Positions 1-6,950 of a stretch of DNA of 34,651 nucleotides are shown here, in pieces (the stretch's first letter is position 1; each line of letters starts with the position of its first letter). Both the position numbers and the translations under genes were made by a program. Source of the stretch: Thermotogota bacterium (GTDB taxonomy: Bacteria; Thermotogota; Thermotogae; Thermotogales; DSM-5069); assembly GCA_029551145.1 (NCBI GenBank), contig JAKPGA010000033.1, forward strand, positions 1-34,651. Reading direction: 5' to 3'. The notes beneath the pieces were generated by a model. It ran no database searches, had not been told where the DNA came from, and was given only the letters and a program-made list of their open reading frames with translations.

Positions 1-1158
1 TATAAGAGGTACTTTGTATCTGTCGTAGATCGATCGCAGGACCTTGAGCAAACCTTCAGGATATGTTTCCCACCCAAAGTCGCTCACTGGCCTCGAGTCT
101 CTTGAAAAACCACCCGCAGGACAGTTGTATCCATAACCGTCTGCTATAGTCCATTCCAGTGAGAGAATACCGAAATCGACGGGTTGTGTTCTGCTTATAA
201 CCGTTCGCGTGTAATAATTCACTCCTATGAAATCCACTCTGTTCTTTAAATCTGAACGTTCCTGGAAAAAGACTCTTCCAGATGTAATGGCATCAAGGAA
301 GAGATAGTTCATCAAATAACTCGCATTCTCTTCGATCTGACTATCTTGGTTTTTAGACTCGTATGCCGATGCCGCATAGATTATCCCAACAGGTTTTTTG
401 CTCAACGATTTTATACAGTCATACGCTCTTGCATGAGCTTGGACCTGATTGAGAAGGCTCTTCATGTACATCTCTGGGCTGAAAAAAGATGGTGGAAAAC
501 CAAATCTGCTCATGATGTATCCCATCTGGCTTACCACATTGGGTTCATTCATCGTTGAGTAGATATCCACAAGGTCATCGAATTTCCAGGCGACATAGGC
601 GGCGAATTTTGCAAACTCAATAACCGTTTGATCGTTCACCCAACCGGTCTTTTCGGTTGGTTGGTTTCTGTGAACAGCGATCGGATCGTGAATCCACAGA
701 GGAAGTGTGAAGTGTGACAAATTGAGGAAGACCTTCAACCCACGTTGTTTCATGTCTTTGAAAATCTGTCTATAATGCTCTACAGCATTTTTGTCTGCTA
801 GTCCGTCAAGTTTTTCGAGGTGTTCTTGATTTACCACGACCTTTGTTACACCGTCCAGAGTTTCACTTTCAACTTGGACTGCAGAGGTGGGATTTGGAAA
901 AATCCTGGACCATTCAACATTCGTTCGAAGTACGTTCATGCCAAAATCCACGGCAAGCTGGTGTAAGACAGGATAGTTATTCCAGTAGCCAACGCCATAT
1001 TCGGGTAAATGACCACTCACAGCGCCGGTCATGAGGTTTTCCGGGTCTCTGACCCAGACAAACCAGTCGGTGTTTGAATCAACGTCGCCACGGGCATAAC
1101 CCATCTCCACTTGGAAACCTGCCATCGAGGCGCCGAAAAGAAAATCCTTTGGAAACAT
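1..1158 (-). CDS. GH1 beta-glycosidase, archaeal LacS-like (3' end cut by window)
   Basis: A glycoside hydrolase family 1 enzyme that should release terminal beta-linked glucose or galactose by the retaining mechanism. The ATG at 1158 follows a GGGGGT ribosome site and gives MFPKDFLFGASMAGFQVEMG; 386 residues are visible. The segments DSNTDWFVWVRDPENLMTG, NVEWSRIFPNP, PLWIHDPIAVHR, FAAYVAWKFDDLVDIYS, QAHARAYD, KKPVGIIYA and DFIGVNYYTRTV closely follow remembered Sulfolobus LacS, more than ordinary bacterial BglA. The acid/base glutamate is E205 in STMNEPNVV. The reading stops just before the expected nucleophile motif TENG, so completeness cannot be judged. No frameshift is visible. It lies 15 bases after the MFS gene and is probably cotranscribed with it. 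No signal peptide is seen, so it is likely cytoplasmic and acts on imported glycosides. The family call is very safe; substrate is inferred. Confidence 0.95.
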   Translation of the reverse strand, partial: MFPKDFLFGASMAGFQVEMGYARGDVDSNTDWFVWVRDPENLMTGAVSGHLPEYGVGYWNNYPVLHQLAVDFGMNVLRTNVEWSRIFPNPTSAVQVESETLDGVTKVVVNQEHLEKLDGLADKNAVEHYRQIFKDMKQRGLKVFLNLSHFTLPLWIHDPIAVHRNQPTEKTGWVNDQTVIEFAKFAAYVAWKFDDLVDIYSTMNEPNVVSQMGYIMSRFGFPPSFFSPEMYMKSLLNQVQAHARAYDCIKSLSKKPVGIIYAASAYESKNQDSQIEENASYLMNYLFLDAITSGRVFFQERSDLKNRVDFIGVNYYTRTVISRTQPVDFGILSLEWTIADGYGYNCPAGGFSRDSRPVSDFGWETYPEGLLKVLRSIYDRYKVPLI

Positions 1159-1173
1159 ATCTTTGACCCCCTT

Positions 1174-2460
1174 TCAACCTTTCTCTTGCCCAAGTGCAAC
1201 CATCTTTTGTTCAAGCGTCTGCACATCTTTGGCAAAATAGAATGTCAACAGAAAGAGAAACACCGAACAACCGAACCAAAAATAAGCTGAAACCCTCATC
1301 GCTGCTCCAAGGGACCCTAAGAGGACCGAGAATGAGCCACCAATCCATCTGCCAACGCCAGTGCCAAGGGAATCAGTCAAGTTGAAGATTGAGAAGATCC
1401 TTCCTCGGTCCTGTGGTTCATTGACGTTCAACAGCATAAACTTCACATTTGGTCCAGTCAGACTGTCCATCAGAGCTGCCACCAGACCGAGAATTGCGAG
1501 AATCAGGAGACCCTTCGATCCCACAGCGGAGTAATCTACTGTGAGAACCGTTAACCACACACCGAGTGCCGTGGTAACTGCGCAAAAGATTGGAACTGAA
1601 GGTTTAGATTTTTTGTAAAGTTTTGCGCCAATCCAGCCTCCAACAATTGTGCCGAGAATACTTCCTATTCCAAATACCAGAAAAACAAATGTCGCTGTCT
1701 CGACCGACAGATTTCTTTCTCTGCGAAAATACTCAACGAGAAAATACGGTATTGCACCCCAGGGAATAGTACCGAGTATGCCTTGAAAGAAAAGAAAGAG
1801 ATTGGTCTTCACAGTTACCAGCTTGGCGTAATCCTGCATCTTTGGCAATTTCGGGTATGCATAACCAGCCTGTACAAGTTCACCGATTCCTTTTTCAAAT
1901 GCCCCGCGCTTTGGTTCCTTCAACACAAACAATGCGATTATTGCAAGAACTATATTCGGCAACGAGACTAACACAAAAGGTATTCTCCAACCAAATGTTG
2001 GACCTACAAAACCTCCAACAACCATGCCAAGGATTCCACCTACAGACATCGCAGATGCTAAGATGGCAACAACCTTTCCTCTACTCACTTCATCAAACAT
2101 ATCGCCGACAAGAGAATAAACAATCGGAAAACTCGCTCCCACTCCAATTCCAGTGAGGACACGCCAGAAAAACAACTGACCAAAGGATGTGGAAAACGCC
2201 GTCATGAGACACGGGATCTCCCCAACCAGTATCGAGTAGATCAAAAGATTCTTTCGATTGTACTTATCTGACAGATAACCCCATACAAGACTGATGAGTG
2301 CACCAATAACGGTGAAGACAGCGCCGACAAGACCTATCTGGGCGTCAGTTACGTGAAATTCCTGTTCGATCATACCGATGGTTGGAGACATCACCATCTG
2401 GTCTGCGTTGAGAAGCACCAGAAGGATCACAAGGAAAAAGACCGACAGAACCGTTTTCAA
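1174..2460 (-). CDS. MFS transporter, 12 TM
   Basis: A 428-residue major facilitator superfamily carrier with about twelve hydrophobic helices. The loop between helices 2 and 3 reads GYLSDKYNRKNLL, the classic MFS motif A (G-x-L-x-D-r-x-x-r-k). Helix 1 contains NADQMVMSP and a GIGVGASFPIVYSLVGDMF segment lies in helix 4. The start is a TTG at 2460 preceded by GGGAGGCGG. The gene sits between an EamA-type transporter (28 bases upstream) and the GH1 glycosidase (15 bases downstream), so a glycoside or sugar substrate is a reasonable inference. Most Thermotogota sugar-uptake loci use ABC transporters, which makes an MFS-GH1 pair somewhat unusual. Substrate and direction of transport cannot be read from the sequence. 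Confidence 0.9.
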   Translation of the reverse strand: MKTVLSVFFLVILLVLLNADQMVMSPTIGMIEQEFHVTDAQIGLVGAVFTVIGALISLVWGYLSDKYNRKNLLIYSILVGEIPCLMTAFSTSFGQLFFWRVLTGIGVGASFPIVYSLVGDMFDEVSRGKVVAILASAMSVGGILGMVVGGFVGPTFGWRIPFVLVSLPNIVLAIIALFVLKEPKRGAFEKGIGELVQAGYAYPKLPKMQDYAKLVTVKTNLFLFFQGILGTIPWGAIPYFLVEYFRRERNLSVETATFVFLVFGIGSILGTIVGGWIGAKLYKKSKPSVPIFCAVTTALGVWLTVLTVDYSAVGSKGLLILAILGLVAALMDSLTGPNVKFMLLNVNEPQDRGRIFSIFNLTDSLGTGVGRWIGGSFSVLLGSLGAAMRVSAYFWFGCSVFLFLLTFYFAKDVQTLEQKMVALGQEKG

Positions 2461-2488
2461 GCTACCGCCTCCCTACATTACAATAGTG

Positions 2489-3319
2489 CTATCTCAATAA
2501 GAGAGCAAGCACGATGACACCGGTACCCGCAATCTTGAACGCACCTATCGGTTCTGAGAGAAGCCAAAGGGCAAGAAAACTTGCAACGACAGGTTTGAGA
2601 TAAAAGACAAGGCTTGTTCGAGATGGCCCAAGTTTCTCCATTGCTTTGAAGTAAGTGACATACGCGAGACCTGTCACAAAAACACCGGCATAGATCAAAA
2701 TGAGCCACTGCGGTATATTGATCTGAGGTATCCTCAAATTCCTCGTAAGAATCAGTAATAAACCGTATATGAGTCCCGCGGAGAAGATCGAGACTGCAGT
2801 AGCATCCAATGAACCATATTTGAGCGTGAAATCTCTCATAAGTACAGCGTAGAGGGCAAAAGTTATGGCAGCACCTATTCCAAGTAACAGACCAACTATG
2901 CTGTCACCTTCGATTCTTCCATAGGAAAGAATCATGATCCCCACTAAACCAATCGCGACGCTCAGAAATCTTTTGACACTGAGTTTCTCTTTTCCCAGGA
3001 TCAAAGAAAACACGGTTACAAACAAAGGATTGGTTGCCATAAGTGTTGCAGCAGTCGATGCATTTGAGAATTTCACGGAAAGTTGTAAAAGTGACATGGA
3101 CAAGACACCGTTGATTGATCCAACTAAAGCAAGCGAGAGTATATCTTTGAATGGTATCTTTCTTCGAACGAAAACCAGTAAGAAAACACCACCAACGAAG
3201 AATCTGAAGAAGGTTAGAAAAAAGGGATCTACTTGGCTCATCAAAGGTTTGGTGAGAACTTCCATCGAGGACCAAAACAAAAGTGTGGCTGTCAGATAAA
3301 GATAGATCAAAGCGCTCAC
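2489..3319 (-). CDS. EamA/DMT-family membrane transporter
   Basis: A protein of about 276 residues with ten hydrophobic helices in two five-helix repeats, typical of the drug/metabolite transporter (EamA) family. Visible family features are GGVFLLVFVRRK, SLLQLSVKFSNASTAATLMATNPLFVTVFSLILGKEKLS at the end of the first repeat, and the matching SRTSLVFYLKPVVASFLALWLLSEPIG in the second. Members export or import small metabolites; the substrate here is unknown. The GTG at 3319 overlaps the stop of the HD-GYP gene as GTGA. A TTG three codons in (3310) has better spacing from the AGGAG that sits inside the HD-GYP stop region, so the true start may be 3310. It is the second gene of the HD-GYP, EamA, MFS, GH1 run. 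Confidence 0.88.
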   Translation of the reverse strand: MSALIYLYLTATLLFWSSMEVLTKPLMSQVDPFFLTFFRFFVGGVFLLVFVRRKIPFKDILSLALVGSINGVLSMSLLQLSVKFSNASTAATLMATNPLFVTVFSLILGKEKLSVKRFLSVAIGLVGIMILSYGRIEGDSIVGLLLGIGAAITFALYAVLMRDFTLKYGSLDATAVSIFSAGLIYGLLLILTRNLRIPQINIPQWLILIYAGVFVTGLAYVTYFKAMEKLGPSRTSLVFYLKPVVASFLALWLLSEPIGAFKIAGTGVIVLALLLR

Positions 3320-5277
3320 TCCTCTTTTGACTCTGTCAGCAACTCAACAAATATCTGTACTATTAGTGGATCAAATTGAGTTCCTGCATAGACTTTCAAT
3401 TCATCAATAGCCCTCTCAGGTGATAGGGCACTTCTGTACGGTCTGTCGCTGGTCATTGCGTCGTATGCGTCAACCACTGCTACTATTCTTGATTCTATGG
3501 GTATTTGTTCTCCCTTTAGACCATCTGGGTAACCTGTCCCGTCGAATCTTTCGTGATGATGCCTTACCACCTTAGCGATATCCACCAAGCCTGCCTTTTC
3601 AAGTAGATCAGCGGCAATCACAGGATGAATCTTCACCAGCTCAAACTCATCAGGTGACAGTTTTGAATTCTTGCACAGAATTTCCCTTGGTATTGCGATC
3701 TTTCCTATGTCGTGGATCAAGCAAGCCCAGTAAACTCTGCTGACAACTTCATCATCCAAGAACAAGCGTTGTGCGATTTTCACAGCAAAGTCACTCGATC
3801 GACTCGAGTGCGCAGCTGTGTATGGTTCATGATAGTTCAGGATCGTCATCAAGACATCGTTCATCCTCGTGACAAATTGTCTTTCATTGGCTTCGTAATT
3901 TCTCATTTTGAGAAAGACTCTTACTATATTGAAAAGGCCTCTTACCAATTCAACGACACTCTCATTAAGCCGTTGCTCTGAGTGATTCAAAAGGATCAAA
4001 TATGAATCTTTGTCCGAACCGATATTTATTGTCTCATAAATTGGGGCATGAATGATACTCTGAATCTGAAATGGAACTTCCTCAGTTCTTCCATCCTTTA
4101 TGGATAAGTCTTTGTCCAGCACAGAGATATTTTGAACACCGTCTTTGGTCTGAAGGTAACAGATATTCATATACAAAAAGGCAACCGAGCAGTCAGGCGT
4201 GGTAGATCTGACGATCTTCAGAAATCTCCAACAGAATTCTTCGTCCTTTGTTGAAACCGCAAGTTGGCCGAAAAAGTCGATCGACTGAGTAAATCTTTCA
4301 ACTGTTTCTTGCAGCTCCTTAAGGGTTTTCTCAAGTCCTCTGTTCAAGTTCTCCAGTTCTTCGCTCTGCGCTCTTATTTCTTCGTTTGCCGCCGTCAAGT
4401 CTTCATTTTTCCTGTCAAGCTCTTGGAGTGTTTTGTTCAAAGCCTTGGTGCGGACCGCCACCGCTCTTCTGAGCGAGAATATCCACAAGGCGAATAGCCC
4501 AGCTACAAGAACAAGTGACAGCAAAGATGTCTTGAGCCAGTTTGGAATCACATTTACATAGGTGCCCAGATAACGGCTTAGTAGTTGGTTATAGTTTTTT
4601 TGATCAGCCTTGATCTTGTACAGATAATCGTCGATGATCTGTATGAGCATCTGATTTTTGTCTGAACCTTTGCTTAGCGCAAATCTCAGTTCCACCGGAG
4701 AAAAAACTATTCCAGTTATGTTGAGTGAGTACCTCGGCGCATTCTTCTCAGCGAAGATCCTGCTGACTACGCAGACATCTGCGCGATTCTTCTTCACAGC
4801 TTCCATGCCTCTTTCATAATCTTCAACAACAAGGTATCTGACAGTCATTCTGAAATCTTCGATCTGTTTCTTCAGATATGCGGCATAAACGTCGTTGTTG
4901 ACCACCGCTATGATCTTGTTTTGAAGATCTAACAAGCTGTCAAGTCTTCCCGTTGCGCAAAGTACTCCCCAGTTTATGATAACCGCTTGGTTGTTGAAAT
5001 CAAACAATTCTGATCGTTGCTGTGTGTATGCAATGGCTGTCATGAGGTCTATCTCACCGTTTCTCAATTTGTCGAGCAATGCGCCAAACTCATCAAAAAC
5101 GTATTCAACATGCCAGTTATTCTCAGATGCTATCTGTTCAAGTATCTCAGCATACAAACCGGATATCTTTCCTCCTGAAAGATCAATCAATGGGGGATCG
5201 TGGTAGACACCCACCTTCAATGTTGTACAAAGACAAACGCAAACAATCATTGTACACAGGAAGATAAGCCATCTCAC
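3316..5277 (-). CDS. Periplasmic-binding-domain HD-GYP sensor protein
   Basis: A 653-residue membrane sensor. Order: signal segment 1-18, a family-3 solute-binding domain about 20-240 (VGVYHDPPLIDLSGGKISGLY, DLMTAIAYTQQR, LVVEDYERGMEAVKKNRAD), one transmembrane helix 249-269, a coiled coil 275-330, a GAF-like stretch about 330-455 and a C-terminal HD-GYP domain from about 465. The HD-GYP hallmarks are intact: H522-D523 in IHDIGKIAIP, HP at 551, HHE at 574-576 and GTGYPDG at 580-586. Known HD-GYP domains hydrolyse cyclic di-GMP, so an external small molecule probably tunes that activity. The start is a GTG at 5277 with GGGGGTAG upstream. A strong extended -10 lies at 5306-5314. It leads the transporter and glycosidase operon, suggesting that the sensed ligand relates to what the operon imports (inference). 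Confidence 0.92.
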   Translation of the reverse strand: MRWLIFLCTMIVCVCLCTTLKVGVYHDPPLIDLSGGKISGLYAEILEQIASENNWHVEYVFDEFGALLDKLRNGEIDLMTAIAYTQQRSELFDFNNQAVIINWGVLCATGRLDSLLDLQNKIIAVVNNDVYAAYLKKQIEDFRMTVRYLVVEDYERGMEAVKKNRADVCVVSRIFAEKNAPRYSLNITGIVFSPVELRFALSKGSDKNQMLIQIIDDYLYKIKADQKNYNQLLSRYLGTYVNVIPNWLKTSLLSLVLVAGLFALWIFSLRRAVAVRTKALNKTLQELDRKNEDLTAANEEIRAQSEELENLNRGLEKTLKELQETVERFTQSIDFFGQLAVSTKDEEFCWRFLKIVRSTTPDCSVAFLYMNICYLQTKDGVQNISVLDKDLSIKDGRTEEVPFQIQSIIHAPIYETINIGSDKDSYLILLNHSEQRLNESVVELVRGLFNIVRVFLKMRNYEANERQFVTRMNDVLMTILNYHEPYTAAHSSRSSDFAVKIAQRLFLDDEVVSRVYWACLIHDIGKIAIPREILCKNSKLSPDEFELVKIHPVIAADLLEKAGLVDIAKVVRHHHERFDGTGYPDGLKGEQIPIESRIVAVVDAYDAMTSDRPYRSALSPERAIDELKVYAGTQFDPLIVQIFVELLTESKEE

Positions 5278-5305
5278 AGTTTCTACCCCCGGACTTGTTT
5301 ACGAG

Positions 5306-5314
5306 ATTATAACA
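5306..5314 (-). promoter_or_regulatory. Extended -10 promoter for the HD-GYP operon
   Basis: Read on the minus strand, TGT-TATAAT is a perfect extended -10 (TGnTATAAT). Transcription would begin near 5299 and leave a leader of about 22 bases containing GGGGGTAG before the GTG at 5277. No convincing -35 is visible at the usual distance, which is tolerable for extended -10 promoters. Confidence 0.6.
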
Positions 5315-5370
5315 TAATTCAATCCTTGAATCATCACAGCTTCGAACAGATCGTTGATTTACAATGCAGG

Positions 5371-5376
5371 TATAAT
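5371..5376 (+). promoter_or_regulatory. Candidate -10 for the S4-domain gene
   Basis: TATAAT lies directly upstream of the small S4 gene. The implied start point near 5383 falls on the GGAGG ribosome site, giving a very short leader. No good -35 is present at 16-18 bases (a TTGATT is only 11 bases away), so the assignment is tentative. Confidence 0.4.
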
Positions 5377-5394
5377 AGTTGCGGAGGCAGAGAC

Positions 5395-5628
5395 TTGAGG
5401 ATAGACAAATATCTCAAATTGACAGGATTGGTAAAAAGAAGAACGATCGCTCAGCAGATGCTCTTAAAGGGAAAGGTCTTGGTGAACAACAGAGCAGTCA
5501 AGCCATCGTATGAAGTCAAACCAGAAGATCTTTTGAAGATTATTCATCCGTTCAAGGAAATCGTTGTGCGCGTTGTGTCAGAGACAGAATATGAAATTCT
5601 AAGCCAATCAAGGCTCGAGAATCTCTAA
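5395..5628 (+). CDS. S4-domain RNA-binding protein, RqcP/Hsp15-like
   Basis: A 77-residue basic protein made almost entirely of one S4 RNA-binding domain: LRIDKYLKLTGLVKRRTIAQ, then KGKVLVNNRAVKPSYEVKPED. Length and layout match RqcP (B. subtilis YabO), which helps alanine-tail stalled nascent chains on the 50S subunit with RqcH, and the related Hsp15 heat-shock protein. The open frame extends upstream to 5200, but the TTG at 5395 has GGAGG at 5383-5387 with 7-base spacing and starts exactly where the family starts, so it is preferred. The gene is divergent from the HD-GYP operon and ends 21 bases inside birA on the opposite strand. The S4 call is firm; the RqcP role is by similarity and depends on an RqcH gene elsewhere. 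Confidence 0.88.
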   Translation: MRIDKYLKLTGLVKRRTIAQQMLLKGKVLVNNRAVKPSYEVKPEDLLKIIHPFKEIVVRVVSETEYEILSQSRLENL

Positions 5629-6321
5629 GGAACTCACCTGAATCTGCTCTCCGTCCACAGATAAAATCATGTGGTCGTCTTGTATCTTGAGAATCTTGCC
5701 ACTTCTAACACTGTCATTCGATTTAAAGGAGACTTGCTCTCCTTCCTTTTGAATCAGCAGACCTTTCCAGATTCTTGTCAAAGCCTCTGGTTTGTTCGAG
5801 TATCTTTTGAGCAACTGATTGACATGTTTGAGAAAGATTTTCAAGATCGTTTTCAAATCGTAGTTTTTTCCAGAAATCTCACGAAGACTTATCGCTTTGT
5901 CTTTTATCTCTTGCGGTATATCGTTGTTCACATTCATACCAATGCCAACTATAACCGCCTTGAGAGTGTTTTCCTCAAAAACAGATTCACTCAGAATGCC
6001 TGCCAACTTCTTTTGCTGGTGATAGATATCATTGGGCCATTTGATCTGGGTATCGATTTTCAAAAAAGAAAGCGTTCTGACAATTGCAACGGAGCAAAGT
6101 TTAGTAAAAAAGGTCGGTTTTGTCTGCTTTCTCGGCTTGAAGAGGATTGAAAACCAAAGCCCTCCTTCTGGCGAATGCCAGTATCTGTTGTATCTACCTC
6201 TACCAGATGTCTGTTGTTCTGCGATCACGACTGTGCCGTGTGTAAGCCTTTGCCAATTTTCTTTCAAAAAATCATTTGTGGATGGCAAGGTCGCAACCCA
6301 GATTACTTTTTCGCCAATCAT
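5608..6321 (-). CDS. birA: Biotin--[acetyl-CoA-carboxylase] ligase
   Basis: A 237-residue biotin protein ligase that activates biotin to biotinyl-AMP and transfers it to a lysine of biotin carrier domains. Visible motifs: ATLPSTNDFLKENW, the adenylate-binding GRGRYNRYWHSPEGGLWFSI, KWPNDIYHQQKKLAGIL, VIVGIGMNVNN, and a C-terminal SH3-like domain ending in ILSVDGEQIQVSSLEI. There is no N-terminal winged helix, so this is the monofunctional type and not a repressor. A longer frame opens at 6384 inside the upstream gene, but the ATG at 6321 overlaps that gene's stop as TGATG and begins at the family's usual point, so 6321 is chosen. It closes the long envelope operon and runs 21 bases past the end of the opposing S4 gene. 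Confidence 0.95.
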   Translation of the reverse strand: MIGEKVIWVATLPSTNDFLKENWQRLTHGTVVIAEQQTSGRGRYNRYWHSPEGGLWFSILFKPRKQTKPTFFTKLCSVAIVRTLSFLKIDTQIKWPNDIYHQQKKLAGILSESVFEENTLKAVIVGIGMNVNNDIPQEIKDKAISLREISGKNYDLKTILKIFLKHVNQLLKRYSNKPEALTRIWKGLLIQKEGEQVSFKSNDSVRSGKILKIQDDHMILSVDGEQIQVSSLEILEP

Positions 6322-6950
6322 CAGTAGATGATCCACTTCCACACAAAGCTCAAAACAAGACCACTTGCTGGGCTGATCCACCAAGTGTGATTCACTTTCT
6401 TAACGAATATGAGCCTATACAACAATCCTATCGCGATACTTGCAACAACGAGCAGCGGCTTTGAAGCGAGTACAAAAACAAAGATAGCCAGTCTTTCTGA
6501 TATTCCATCCACGTCTGGTAAGAACTCCTTTGCAGGGTAATAATTACGAAAGACATAGGTGATCCCCACAGAAACTACGCTCATACCCATCAAATACATA
6601 ACAAACTCTGGAGAAAGATAGGAGTTTCCAAGTGAACCTACAAAGAGCAAATTCACAACAAGGGCAACGGCAATACCAACCAATTCAACAAGATCCACTA
6701 CCCTTTTGTTCTTCTTGTACCACTTGACCCTCAGGACATCAAGGACAGCGTGCACAGAAGAAAAACCAACCAGCACCAAGATACCCACGAAGGATTTCAA
6801 TAATGTGTCAAAGGTGAAGGCCAAAATCGCCAGTATCGACCAAACGATATGACCAAGCAATTTTCCATTTGAGTAAGTTCTTATCTTTGCGTTGTTGGTA
6901 AAAGCATGATCAGCCACGACGTGACCGAGCAAGATGTTTAATGGTAGCAC
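6321..6950 (-). CDS. DUF3307-like integral membrane protein
   Basis: A 209-residue hydrophobic protein with about six helices. The N-terminal pattern NILLGHVVADHAFTNNAKI followed by GKLLGHIVW and FSSVHAVLDVLRVKW matches DUF3307, in which spaced histidines and aspartates (H-x-x-x-D and H-x-x-x-D) sit in membrane helices. The function of the family is not established. The start is a GTG at 6950 with GGAGGTG upstream, inside the last 41 bases of the glycosyltransferase gene. It ends in a TGATG overlap with birA. Cotranscription with an MMPL exporter and a lipid-type glycosyltransferase suggests an envelope role, which is inference only. Confidence 0.82.
   Translation of the reverse strand: MLPLNILLGHVVADHAFTNNAKIRTYSNGKLLGHIVWSILAILAFTFDTLLKSFVGILVLVGFSSVHAVLDVLRVKWYKKNKRVVDLVELVGIAVALVVNLLFVGSLGNSYLSPEFVMYLMGMSVVSVGITYVFRNYYPAKEFLPDVDGISERLAIFVFVLASKPLLVVASIAIGLLYRLIFVKKVNHTWWISPASGLVLSFVWKWIIY

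Noticed and set aside
1-1158. Possible frameshift or decay of the GH1 gene
   Set aside because: I translated most of the frame stepwise and found it open and conserved to the window edge; it is merely cut off.
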